Source: Craterostigma plantagineum (lineage: Eukaryota > Streptophyta > Magnoliopsida > Lamiales > Linderniaceae). Taken from it: a stretch of DNA of 64,000 bases. A model generated the notes under the pieces. That model saw only the letters and a list, made by a program, of their open reading frames with translations. It had not been told where the DNA came from and searched no databases. Both the position numbers and the translations under genes were made by a program. The DNA is taken from positions 14,823,501-14,887,500 of the forward strand of contig JAPQWV010000005.1 in the NCBI GenBank assembly GCA_027422505.1. Direction: 5' to 3'. Positions 24,418-35,103 of this stretch are shown piece by piece; position 1 is the first letter of the stretch, and every line of letters begins with the position of its first letter.

Positions 24418-27400
24418 TGTAGCACCCGGTTCCCCGTAAGTATTTAGGGCCAATAAATTAGCAAAATGTGACCTTGTGAATTATGTGCATTAAGGTGAAT
24501 TATGTGCATAAACGTGATTTACGTGCTCAATATGACTTAAGTGCAGCTTCGTGTTTTATGAAATGGGGTGCGATTAAGTGGTGCTAAGTGACCCTTAATT
24601 TGGTTAACAATTTTCGAAAAATAGGCTACAATTTTTAGTGGGCTAGATTTAAAAACTAGGCCCAATTGTGACTTAGACCAAACTTGGTAACCAAAGTTCC
24701 CTAAATGGAGGGATATTTTCGTCTAACACATGTCCCATCATCACACCTTTGTTGACTTAATAATTGCCCAAAACTTTCGAATGCTGAGCTCCCATTAGAA
24801 AAGAAATCACCATCCCTTGACAAAGAAAGAAGAAGAACCCACGAAATTAGAAAGAAAGGAGAAGGAGAAGGAGCCGAACTGAACCAACGAAAAGCTTGGA
24901 AGGATTGTAAGTTTCTCAACCTGACTTTTGTATGCTTTGAGAATTTAAACACGGGAATGTTAATTTCTAGGGACGCACTAACTATGAGGTATTAGAAATA
25001 AAATTCCCCACCTTAATCCTTGTCATTAGTTTCAATCTACCGTGTTTAGGATGATAAGGTACGAAAATTAGGTTAGGCTCATGTTGATGTTAAGTTCGAC
25101 CTTAGGGTTTAAGGGTTCATATCAATCTCCAACGAGTTCTTGAGAGAAGTAGCTTTTGATCCTTAAAGTAGTACTTTGCGAACTAAAAAAGTGTTAGTGG
25201 AGTATTTTACGAATCGAGGGGTAGCGGGATGTTTGCGAATTCGGCTGTTTGCGAGTCCAAGCACACTTTGCGAGTCCATGGAGAATTGCGAAGCCACTTC
25301 GCGAGTCCCACCAAGTTTGCGAGTCCCTTCAGCGAATCCACCCAAGCCGCAAAGTAAGGAGCCGCAAAACCTACTCTGCGAACTGATTTGGTGAAACCTC
25401 GAAGCCGCGAGGTGAAGGAGCCGCAAACCTACTTTGCGAACCCTAGCTTTGCGGGCTCCAATGCTTTGCGGGCTCCAAGCTTCGCGGGCTCCAAGCTTTG
25501 CGAATCCAACGATTTAAACTTGAGGGATCGCGTTCAATTGGCGAATTGAAGACTTTGCGGGCCCAAGGTTGGCGGGTCCATCTTTGCGAACCCTAGCTTT
25601 GCGAATCCTTAGAAGTTTGCGAGTCCATAGGTCGCGAACCCACATTGCGAACCCACCCACTTTGCGGGCCGACCGAGGGTTTGCGAACTCGGCATTCTGC
25701 GAATTCTCATGCACTTTGCGAACCGAGCCTCATGCATTTTGCGGGTCCTAGTTGGCGAATCAACTTCACGAATTGAACCCCTTGGATCAAAACGATTTAA
25801 GTTATAAAAAAAAAAATATTTTCGCACCATTTAATAAGAAAAATATTCCGATTCCAATGAGCATAGGCTCTTTCAACGCCCGATCATAATTTGCCTATCG
25901 GTGTCCTTAGGGCCAATTTTCGGTGTAGGTAGACGTCGCATACGATAGAATTTTGGAACGAAAATTATATAGTTGATTTAAAATAATTTATGGACTGACT
26001 TCATAGCCTTGGCAGGTTTAAAGGACGAAATTTTAGGAATTTCACTAGACAGGCTAGCAAATAGTTTAACTCAGGCTAGCAAATAGTTTAAAGTCGAAAA
26101 TTAGGTTCATGACTTAAAATCATTCGCGTACTTAGCTAGCTTAATTAATTAATAGCTTACTGATACGAATGTTTTGGTGCCTAAGGTCGGGACTTAGGAA
26201 ATTCGCCAGGGCAGGTAGTAGTTAGTCTACGGACGCCAGGTAAGTAGAAATCCAACTACGACACACAACTTGTTTTACGTGCCTAAATTGCGTGATTGCG
26301 TGCCTACGTGGTTTTATGAATTCGTGAATTGATTGAAGTATTTAAATGTGGTAAGTCTATGTTGCATTTACCTGCATCTGCATATGCATACTCACGTGCA
26401 CACACGAACTCGTGAGGGAGGGTCGTGGGATTGAGTGTGCGTAAAGATGTGTCGCTTGTACGCGACGAGGACTTGCCGATGTGGGCAAGTGTGTCCACTC
26501 GTAGTTGAGTCAGGGGCTGTCTACTATGCTACCAGGGCGGCGTTTTAGCGTCGTCGTACTATTATTGTAGATATATATATATTGATATCCTATGGATAGG
26601 ATTTGGGCATGGCCCGTGGCGATAAGGTGCGACCTGGAGGGTGCGACCTGAGGGTATAAGCGACACAGGGTGGAACCCTGGCGTGGGCGACCTCAGCGTG
26701 GGCTACCAGCGTGAGCGACCGCCGGACAGTCGGGGACGACCGGGTTCATATGGCGACCTAGGGGAACGATGTGCATCCTAGGGTTCGACCATCCGGCGTG
26801 GACCGCTGTCGTATTGTCCTTGATGGACGTGAGCTCTTGTGGTGCATAGTGAGATTAGCCGAGGGCCCTGAGTACGTTGGTACGATTGCTATATGCATCG
26901 GCGCGGTTCGCCTTTGCGAGTGTTATATGCATCGGCGAGGATTGCCTTTGCGTGTGTTGTATGCATCGGCGTGGATTGCCTTTGCGAGTGTTAAGTGCAT
27001 CGGCGCGGATTGCCGTTGCGGGGCAGTGACACGTGCACACATGCATGATTTCTGCTTACTGAGCCTCGGTGGCTCACTCCTTACGTTGTGTGTTGTAGGC
27101 ACTGGCGATCACGATATGTGAGCGCGTTTTGAAGGCAAGGCCAACCTTTTGAAGCTTCGTGCTGCTTTTGGGGGTGGACGTGTGTGTGTGGATGACGACC
27201 TGTGAGGCCGAGCGCATAGGAGCTTTTGCTGTGCCGACACACCTTCGCCGTTGTAGTTAGACCATGTCTGGAACTTGATGTCCGACATGCATTCTTTTGT
27301 CTTGTATAGAACAATGTTCCATTCCATAAATGAAAAATGAAAAATTTGTACGCGTTTTCGGTGCACTCCTTTACTTACAAACTCGCTAGGCACATAGAAA

Positions 27401-27439
27401 TGCGCTAGGTTAGGCGGTTAGGAAGATGGGGGCGTGACA
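24418..27439 (+). repeat. 3' LTR of Tekay-type element (3022 bp)
   Basis: Nearly identical to 16758-19749. It carries an extra A-rich stretch near 25784-25812. It ends GGCGTGACA at 27439 and is followed by TSD GCATG. Confidence 0.94.
26890..27025 (+). repeat. Four 34-bp tandem repeats in 3' LTR
   Basis: The same four-unit array as at 19200-19335, with the same order of variants. Confidence 0.85.
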
Positions 27440-27444
27440 GCATG

Positions 27445-27758
27445 CTGATTTGCTTATCTGATATGATTGAGTGTTTAGTTTCCTGCCGTTATCGCAGATT
27501 TAATATTGGAACCTTGGGCGGCTTTTTACTAATTTCTAGTACTTTGTTATTTTTACTCTAACCATATTTGATTTGTTTTTGGTTGAGTATATTTTGCCTT
27601 CAGGGGGAGTTTTGGCACGTCAAATTAAGAGAGATAATACTTCCTTCCCGAAAAGGGGGAGACGATGCAGAAGAAGAAGCCAAGATGATTGAAGCTGCTA
27701 GTGGATAAGCTAAGTGGGTCTGCACGGGTTTTTGCAAGAAAGACAAAAAGGGGGAGAT
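27445..27758 (+). other. 3' end of Sirevirus-like internal region with three polypurine tracts
   Basis: The host element resumes after the gypsy TSD. Three GGGGGAG purine tracts occur: at about 27602-27608, 27650-27661 and 27745-27757. The last abuts the LTR. Repeated polypurine tracts before the 3' LTR are described for Sireviruses. Confidence 0.75.
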
Positions 27759-28455
27759 TGTTAATATCGAAGATATGAAAAAGATTTTGTCTTTCATGCC
27801 CAAAATAAGTGGTGCACTTACCAACAATAAAAGATATGAAGATCATATCAGATATTGTCATACATGCCCAAAATAAGAGATTGCATTTACCGAAGATGGA
27901 AGATATGAAGACCAAGGATAAGTAAGGAGAGAAGATTCGAACTAAATATTTACTATATTTAGGGAGATATTCGAGGAGATTCTCAAGAGATCTTTTATCA
28001 ATGCAAGAGGGAGCTAAGGCCTATAAATAAAAGGAGATTTCGAGATGTCATGATGAGCTTTCCACGAGAAACTTTTGAGAGCTTTCACGGAGTAACTTTT
28101 GAGAGCTTTCATGGAGTAACATTTGAGCGACAACGAGCAAAAACACACGAGACATATTGAGCGAACGAGATCTGAAAAGAACGAGAGAGCGCTCATCTTT
28201 TAGCCTAGTATTTTCTCTTTGCAAAAGTCTTAGGACTTTGTAGTTTGGTAGGATGGTAAGATTCGTTTCTTTTCTAGTCTTGTCTTTTTTGTAATCCATT
28301 TTTAATAGTGGAATTTTGCCATGAGGCTCGCAGCAAGTTTTACAACTTGCTGAACAATTTAGATCTCGTGTGTCAATCGTTTTTCATTACTTAGTTCCTA
28401 GTTATTTCCGTTGTGCGGAACTATGTGAGGTTCAATTCTGCTGTGCGTTCTGTGT
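27759..28455 (+). repeat. 3' LTR of Sirevirus-like element, main part
   Basis: It matches the 5' LTR from its TGTTAAT start to GTGT at 28455, with many substitutions and an inserted repeat of the GAGAGCTTTCA-GGAGTAAC type near 28090. The TATA box is at 28022-28029. The match stops at 28455, and the missing tail is found inverted at 29283-29367. Confidence 0.85.
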
Positions 28456-29282
28456 TAAGAAGGAATGACTACTGTTTATTTTGTTGTTACTTGTATTAGT
28501 TAACATGTTGCGATCATACTCTGAATTGTTGTCTTCATAGTTGTGTAGATAAATAGCAGGCTGCATAGAACGCATCTTTATAAGCATGGATTCAAGGTTG
28601 GCCGCATACGCTCTCCTCCTGCCCCCTCTGTTCATCGTTAGCATATAGACTAGAAATAGTACGGACGGATATATTTTGTACCATGGTACTCATATGTACA
28701 TTATTGTGAAAGGAACTAGATCGGATGTACGCACCCATTTTTGTTAAAGGAAATAGTTACGGAAATCGCGAAAAATTTTATATGAATATTTTATAGATGC
28801 GTAAAAGGGGTAATAGGAAACGGGGCACTACATTCGTACAAAAAAAAAAGCTCGCTAGTATGCTATCTAGAGGTGAGCAAATCTGAATATCTGAATTTTC
28901 GGATACTCGAAATTGAATTCCGAATTTTAGCAAGTTCGAAGTTCGAATATCCGTATTTTAGGATATCTATTGTCACCAAGAGATACAATAAAAGGTTTGG
29001 GGTTCCAAAGTCATGCCCTTTGAAATCTAAAGGACCAAAAGTAATTTTGGTTAGACTAAAATGCAACACATCTATATATAAGATCTCGAAGATTGTCACG
29101 AAGAGATAAACTCTCTAAGTGTTTTAGGGAACAAAAGGCAATGTCCCTTGAAATTTAAAGGACGAAAAGTCATATTGGTTGGAATGGAATGAATAGTTGT
29201 GATTACTTAGGTTAATAATAACTAACTGTGAATCATTTACTAAATTGTAATCCCTACTTTTACCACCTACTTTAATTCTCTC
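28456..29282 (-). other. Host flanking DNA inside an inverted segment
   Basis: Sequence between the broken ends of the 3' LTR. Read on the minus strand it follows the LTR tail and TSD, so it is the original downstream flank, now inverted. I see no gene in it. A TAGAGGTGAGCAAA motif at about 28868 resembles some hAT-type ends but I found no partner. CTCTC at 29278-29282 is TSD GAGAG in inverted form. Confidence 0.65.
28972..29180 (+). repeat. Imperfect tandem duplication, about 117-bp period
   Basis: Two units share ATTGTCAC-AAGAGATA, then GTC(A)TGCCCTTTGAAAT, TAAAGGAC-AAAAGT and ATTTTGGTT-like blocks in the same order. They are strongly diverged. Origin unknown. Confidence 0.55.
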
Positions 29283-29367
29283 TAAAGTGGTCCCGACATG
29301 GATGTATACTAAGTTATAAAATTGATGACCTAAATATTGACTCTAATGTTGAGGTAACACTGAACTC
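29283..29367 (-). repeat. Inverted tail of the Sirevirus-like 3' LTR
   Basis: The reverse complement of this segment matches about 6504-6588, the last 85 bp of the 5' LTR, including ACCTCAACATTAGAGTCAA and CATGTCGGGACCACTT. It is followed, on the minus strand, by GAGAG, the TSD of the element. Confidence 0.85.
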
Positions 29368-29602
29368 AATATCGTAACCATGCCATCATAAAATCATCGT
29401 GCATATAACAGTCATTTATAAGATCCGTAGATCACATGCCATTCTATATGTCCATTTATTTTGATACTCCCGTTATAGACTGACTAGACTGTATTGTACG
29501 CCCAGTGGGCGCCCATGCATGGGACTCTGTAACCATTTTGTAATCCCCCGATTTGTAGGGATACGTATTGCCTGTCCAGGACTCTGTAAAATCCCACGAT
29601 TT
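29368..29602 (+). other. Host flank with short duplicated motif and TSD GATTT
   Basis: No gene seen. It contains two related units, GACTCTGTAA...CCCGATTTGTAGGGATA near 29522-29568 and GACTCTGTAAAATCCCACGATTT ending at 29602. The second is interrupted by the three-LTR element and resumes as GATTTGTAGGGATA at 37546. The first therefore shows what the site looked like before insertion. Confidence 0.7.
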
Positions 29603-32047
29603 TGTGGCGATCCTACTTTTCTAATTACGATTAGTGGCGGATTTTCGCAACGTAAGCTGCGGAAGGCCCGTCTAACAAAAACTTTTTCTTATATTACACC
29701 AAAATATATATACATAGTCAAGTCTATACAAAGGCCGTAGTCCCAAAAGTCAAAATCCTAACGCCGCTCCACAGGTCTTCATCCATGTACAGCCCCGCCC
29801 TCAAAAGTCCATGGAGCACCGCCACCAGCCGCCTCAGTCTTGACGCGCGTCGGCGTCAGACTCGGTACCTACAACACGTAAACACTGAGCGATTTGCCCA
29901 GTAGGTGAATAAATATGCATGTATGCACGTGAATGCTCATTCCCGATCCCAATATCTCACATGCAATGTTCACTTTTTCTTTTTTTTTTCCACAATCCTA
30001 TCTCAAATCACACAACACAGGGCCCTAGGTCAGACTCGACACCTCGCGCGCCCATAATAATAATATACGGAAGCTTACACTAGCAGCGTTTTGACGATCA
30101 CGCAACTACCCTGCTAGGCCGCTCTTCCGTAAGCGGTAGCCTACGCCGACAGCGTTTTGACGATCACGCAACTGCCCTGTCAGGTCGCTCCCTCCGCTGA
30201 AAATATAATCACGACGGTTTTGCGCCTCGGGACGTTCACGCCCGAGTAGACAGATCGATCACGCCTGTCTGCCGTCAGGTGTCATACGAGTACCAACCTC
30301 GACTCCTCAACGAGTCAACAACAAAAATCACAAACATCTCGTTCTACCCCGCTCGACAATATCTCAAATCAACCGTCTCAATACGGTGTAAATATCTCAC
30401 CCCTGTGATATGATATGCATATGCCATGCATATAAACGTGATAACATATAAGAGCATGATCCACATAACACGTACATAAAATATGTATAACACGTAATTC
30501 ACTTAATCACATAGAAGCACATAAATATCACATAGGTGTTTACGCATTGTAGATGAATAATTCACCTACCTGTCCTCCCGCTATGGTCAAATAGGAAATC
30601 GGGTGGAGTTGCTAATTGTCGATCCTCTGAATAAAATTAATATTTATTAGTTTCTGTACTAACTCTCAACTACATTGGTATAAAATGATTATATTTAGAT
30701 ATTAGACTCGGCAGTCAACGGTCAATCCGTTAAACTGATTCGCTCAATTTATAATCAGAGTCAAGTCAACGCTTGATTTTAAAGTACTCTGAATCGCCCG
30801 AATGGTGCAAAGAATTAAATTATATTAAAATATTTGGGAATTCAGAAATCGCCTGATTTCAATAGAGTCCGACTTAACTAAATCGTCCGATCAATTTAAT
30901 TCAAAATCGCTAGATACTTATATGAAATGGAATCGTTTATTCTTTCGAAAACCCTAAAATAAACTACATATATTATTAAGTTCGGCTTCAAATATTACTT
31001 CAAACCCAGAAATTATAAACATCAAACCCTTATATGAATATTTCATCTTTCGGAAATCTCCAAAGTTTGTTAAGAACAATACAGCTTCTGAAAACACCAA
31101 AATTCTTATATCACCACAACAATCTTCGAAAACCATTATTAATCCGGAAAATGATACGGTTTGATAACAATTCAGACCCTAAACTTGTATCAACCTACAA
31201 AAAAATTAAAATATTTCTACAAGTATTCTTATAAGCTGAAGCTTCAACTTTCACTAACAGAATAATACTTAATGCTAATATTTCATGGTTCTGGATTATA
31301 TTCATAACACCTAAAACACGAAGCCTTTCCCCAAATCATCAAAGTCTATATTCCATCACTTAAATACTCATGAATATAGATCGAACTTTAAGAGACTAGG
31401 GTTTTGTAATCATGGTATCATTCGAAAACTTCTTGTGTTCATTATCTACTCACGAAAGCAACACATAATTATTTTAATATTTCAAGTTACTAAAGTCTTG
31501 AGAAGCTTTGTGCATACCTTACGTTGGTAGTTCGTTGTTTGTATGTGATGTTCCCACAAGTTTCGTCTTCCTCTGTTAGTTCTTGTATTAAGTACTCCAG
31601 CTTTTCGTTTGAGGAGTATTAGAATTTGATAGACATGAGTTCTTTTCTTGGAATACTCGTGATGACATGATGATAATAATCCTTATTTTTCCTTATGTCT
31701 TAAGCAACCTATTATCATGCCCCTTTAATCGAAACTTTGGGTAATCATAATATCCCTTTAAATAATTCAACTATGGCCCAATCTAAGTTTATACTATTCT
31801 TTATTAATTTGAGTATTTGAGCTTGTTATATATTACTAATACTAAATACAGCCCAAGCCCTAATTATTCTAATGCTACTTATTTTCATCTAGCCCTGGAC
31901 TTTTGGCTAAGTCTTGAAATTATTGTGAAGCTGTTACACCTTATATTTCCCATCTCGATTATTATTACTTCGTCTAAAATGTCTACTTTAATTATTTACT
32001 CTACTAATTATTTGCTAAGTCCCGTATTATATTTTACGGGTATTACA
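29603..32047 (-). repeat. LTR copy 1 (2445 bp)
   Basis: Very similar to copies 2 and 3 but carries private variants, for example at the start (GATCC against GACCC) and near the end (ATTATATTTT against ATTAAATTTT). It includes two direct repeats around GCGTTTTGACGATCACGCAACT at about 30085 and 30150. Confidence 0.9.
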
Positions 32048-32353
32048 TTCTCTCCCACTTAAAAGAATTTCGTCCCCGAAATTCAGTGGTAGGAGACTCA
32101 AGTTTGGCTCTACAACTAGACTCGCCCACCAATTTTATACGTCTTCTAGTCGTACATATTCTATTTCCACTACGCTTCCGCTGCGCACTCTAGCTAGTCA
32201 TACTTATTCTATTATCTACAATTAGTCACATAGACAAGCACAAATCACATAAGTACGTAACATAAAACGTACAAACAAGGCTGATTCTCCAGGCTTTTGA
32301 GCGGCAGTACATGGACAGTCTTCAGAATCTAAAGCCTACGCTCTGATACCACC
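32048..32353 (-). other. Interior 1 (306 bp): polypurine tract and primer site
   Basis: The minus-strand polypurine tract lies at 32048-32060 (plus strand TTCTCTCCCACTT). The primer binding site for initiator tRNA-Met lies at 32340-32351 (minus strand TGGTATCAGAGC). No coding sequence lies between them. Confidence 0.88.
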
Positions 32354-34797
32354 TGTGGCGACCCTACTTTTCTAATTACGATTAGTGGCGGATTTTCGCA
32401 ACGTAAGCTGCGGAAGGCCCGTCTAACAAAAACTTTTTCTTATATTACACCAAAATATATATACATAGTCAAGTCTATACAAAGGCCGTAGCCCCAAAAG
32501 TCAAAATCCTAACGCCGCTCCACAGGTCTTCATCCATGTACCGCCCCGCCCTCAAAAGTCCGTGGAGCACCGCCACCAGCCGCCTCAGTCTTGACGCGCG
32601 TCGGCGTCAGACTCGGTACCTACAACACGTAAACACTGAGCGATTTGCCCAGTAGGTGAATAAATATGCATGTATGCACGTGAATGCTCATTCCCGATCC
32701 CAATATCTCACATGCAATGTTCACTTTTTCTTTTTTTTCCACAATCCTATCTCAAATCACACAACACAGGGCCCTAGGTCAGACTCGACACCTCGCGCGC
32801 CCATAATAATAATATACGGAAGCTTACACTAGCAGCGTTTTGACGATCACGCAACTGCCCTGCTAGGCCGCTCTTCCGTAAGCGGTAGCCTACGCCGACA
32901 GCGTTTTGACGATCACGCAACTGCCCTGTCAGGTCGCTCCCTCCGCTGAAAATATAATCACGACGGTTTTGCACATCGGGACGTTCACGCCCGAGTAGAC
33001 AGATCGATCACGCCTGTCTGCCGTCAGGTGTCATACGAGTACCAACCTCGACTCCTCAACGAGTCAACAACAAAAATCACAAACATCTCGTTCTACCCCG
33101 CTCGACAATATCTCAAATCAACCGTCTCAATACGGTGTAAATATCTCACCCTGTGATATGATATGCATATGCCATGCATATAAACGTGATAACATTTAAG
33201 AGCATGATCCACATAACACGTACATAAAATATGTATAACACGTAATTCACTTAATCACATAGAAGCACATAAATATCACATAGGTGTTTACGCATTGTAG
33301 ATGAATAATTCACCTACCTGTCCTCCCGCTATGGTCAAATAGGAAATCGGGTGGAGTTGCTAATTGTCGATCCTCTGAATAAAATTAATATTTATTAGTT
33401 TCTGTACTAACTCTCAACTATATTGGTATAAAATGATTATATTTAGATATTAGACTCGGCAGTCAACGGTCAATCCGTTAAACTGATTCGCTCAATTTAT
33501 AATCAGAGTCAAGTCAACGCTTGATTTTAAAGTACTCTGAATCGCCCGAATGGTGCAAAGAATTAAATTATATTAAAATATTTGGGAATTCAGAAATCGC
33601 CTGATTTCAATAGAGTCCGACTTAACTAAATCGTCCGATCAATTTAATTCAAAATCGCTAGATACTTATATGAAATGGAATCGTTTATTCTTTCGAAAAC
33701 CCTAAAATAAACTACATATATTATTAAGTTCGGCTTCAAATATTACTTCAAACCCAGAAATTATAAACATCAAACCCTTATATGAATATTTCATCTTTCG
33801 GAAATCTCCAAAGTTTGTTAAGAACAATACAGCTTCTGAAAACACCAAAATTCTTATATCACCACAACAATCTTCGAAAACCATTATTAATCCGGAAAAT
33901 GATACGGTTTGAAAACAATTCAGACCCTAAACTTGTATCAACCTACAAAAAAATTAAAATATTTCTACAAGTATTCTTATAAGCTGAAGCTTCAACTTTC
34001 ACTCACAGAATAATACTTAATGCTAATATTTCATGGTTCTGGATTATATTCATAACACCTAAAACACAAAGCCTTTCCCCAAATCATCAAAGTCTATATT
34101 CCATCACTTAAATACTCATGAATATAGATCGAACTTTAAGAGACTAGGGTTTTGTAATCATGGTATCATTCGAAAACTTCTTGTGTTCATTATCTACTCA
34201 CGAAAGCAACACATAATTATTTTAATATTTCAAGTTACTAAAGTCTTGAGAAGCTTTGTGCATACCTTACGTTGGTAGTTCGTTGTTTGTATGTGATGTT
34301 CCCACAAGTTTCGTCTTCCTCTGTTAGTTCTTGTATTAAGTACTCCAGCTTTTCGTTTGAGGAGTATTAGAATTTGATAGACATGAGTTCTTTTCTTGGA
34401 ATACTCGTGATGACATGATGATAATAATCCTTATTTTTCCTTATGTCTTAAGCAACCTATTATCATGCCCCTTTAATCGAAACTTTGGGTAATCATAATA
34501 TCCCTTTAAATAATTCAACTATGGCCCAATCTAAGTTTATACTATTCTTTATTAATTTGAGTATTTGAGCTTGTTTTATATATTACTAATACTAAATACA
34601 GCCCAAGCCCTAATTATTCTAATGCTACTTATTTTCATCTAGCCCTGGACTTTTGGCTAAGTCTTGAAATTATTGTGAAGCTGTTACACCTTATATTTCT
34701 CATCTCGATTATTATTACTTCGTCTAAAATGTCTACTTTAATTATTTACTCTACTAATTATTTGCTAAGTCCCGTATTAAATTTTACGGGTATTACA
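32354..34797 (-). repeat. LTR copy 2 (2444 bp)
   Basis: The middle LTR. It shares most variant bases with copy 3 across its whole length, and it has a few private differences. Confidence 0.9.
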
Positions 34798-35103
34798 TTC
34801 TCTCCCACTTAAAAGAATTTCGTCCCCGAAATTCAGTGGTAGGAGACTCAAGTTTGGCTCTACAACTAGACTCGCCCACCAATTTTATACGTCTTCTAGT
34901 CGTACATATTCTATTTCCACTACGCTTCCGCTGCGCACTCTAGCTAGTCATACTTATTCTATTATCTACAATTAGTCACATAGACAAGCACAAATCACAT
35001 AAGTACGTAACATAAAACGTACAAACAAGGCTGATTCTCCAGGCTTTTGAGCGGCAGTACATGGACAGTCTTCAGAATCTAAAGCCTACGCTCTGATACC
35101 ACC
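34798..35103 (-). other. Interior 2 (306 bp)
   Basis: It looks identical by eye to interior 1, with the primer site at 35090-35101. Confidence 0.88.

Larger units (their letters stand above)
16758..27439 (+). mobile_element. Ty3-gypsy chromovirus, Tekay/Del type, apparently intact
   Basis: A complete element: 5' LTR 16758-19749, primer binding site, a single gag-pol ORF, polypurine tract and 3' LTR 24418-27439. TSD GCATG is at 16753-16757 and 27440-27444. The LTRs differ by roughly ten substitutions and a few indels as counted by eye, so insertion was recent. All catalytic residues of protease, RT, RNase H and integrase are present. It is the only candidate in the window for an autonomous, still functional element. 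Confidence 0.95.
5823..29367 (+). mobile_element. Sirevirus-like Copia element, old, nested and rearranged
   Basis: 5' LTR, iMet-type primer binding site, gag, protease, integrase part, a short RNase H tail, a post-pol region with several polypurine tracts and a 3' LTR can be followed in order on the plus strand. Three later insertions split it: 8429-10345, 11407-15592 and 16758-27439. The reverse transcriptase and nearly all of RNase H were lost between 11406 and 15593. The LTRs differ at many positions (several per cent by eye) with small indels, so the element is old. The tail of the 3' LTR and the 3' TSD are inverted. Sirevirus placement rests on the DSGCS-type protease, the multiple polypurine tracts and the long post-pol region. 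Confidence 0.85.

Noticed and set aside
28432..28644. 70-codon minus-strand ORF as a host exon
   Set aside because: It crosses the inversion break at 28455/28456, so it is an artificial join.
30954..31136. 60-66-codon ORFs repeated at 30954, 33702 and 36450 as a gene family
   Set aside because: They are identical positions in three copies of one LTR, short and without motifs.
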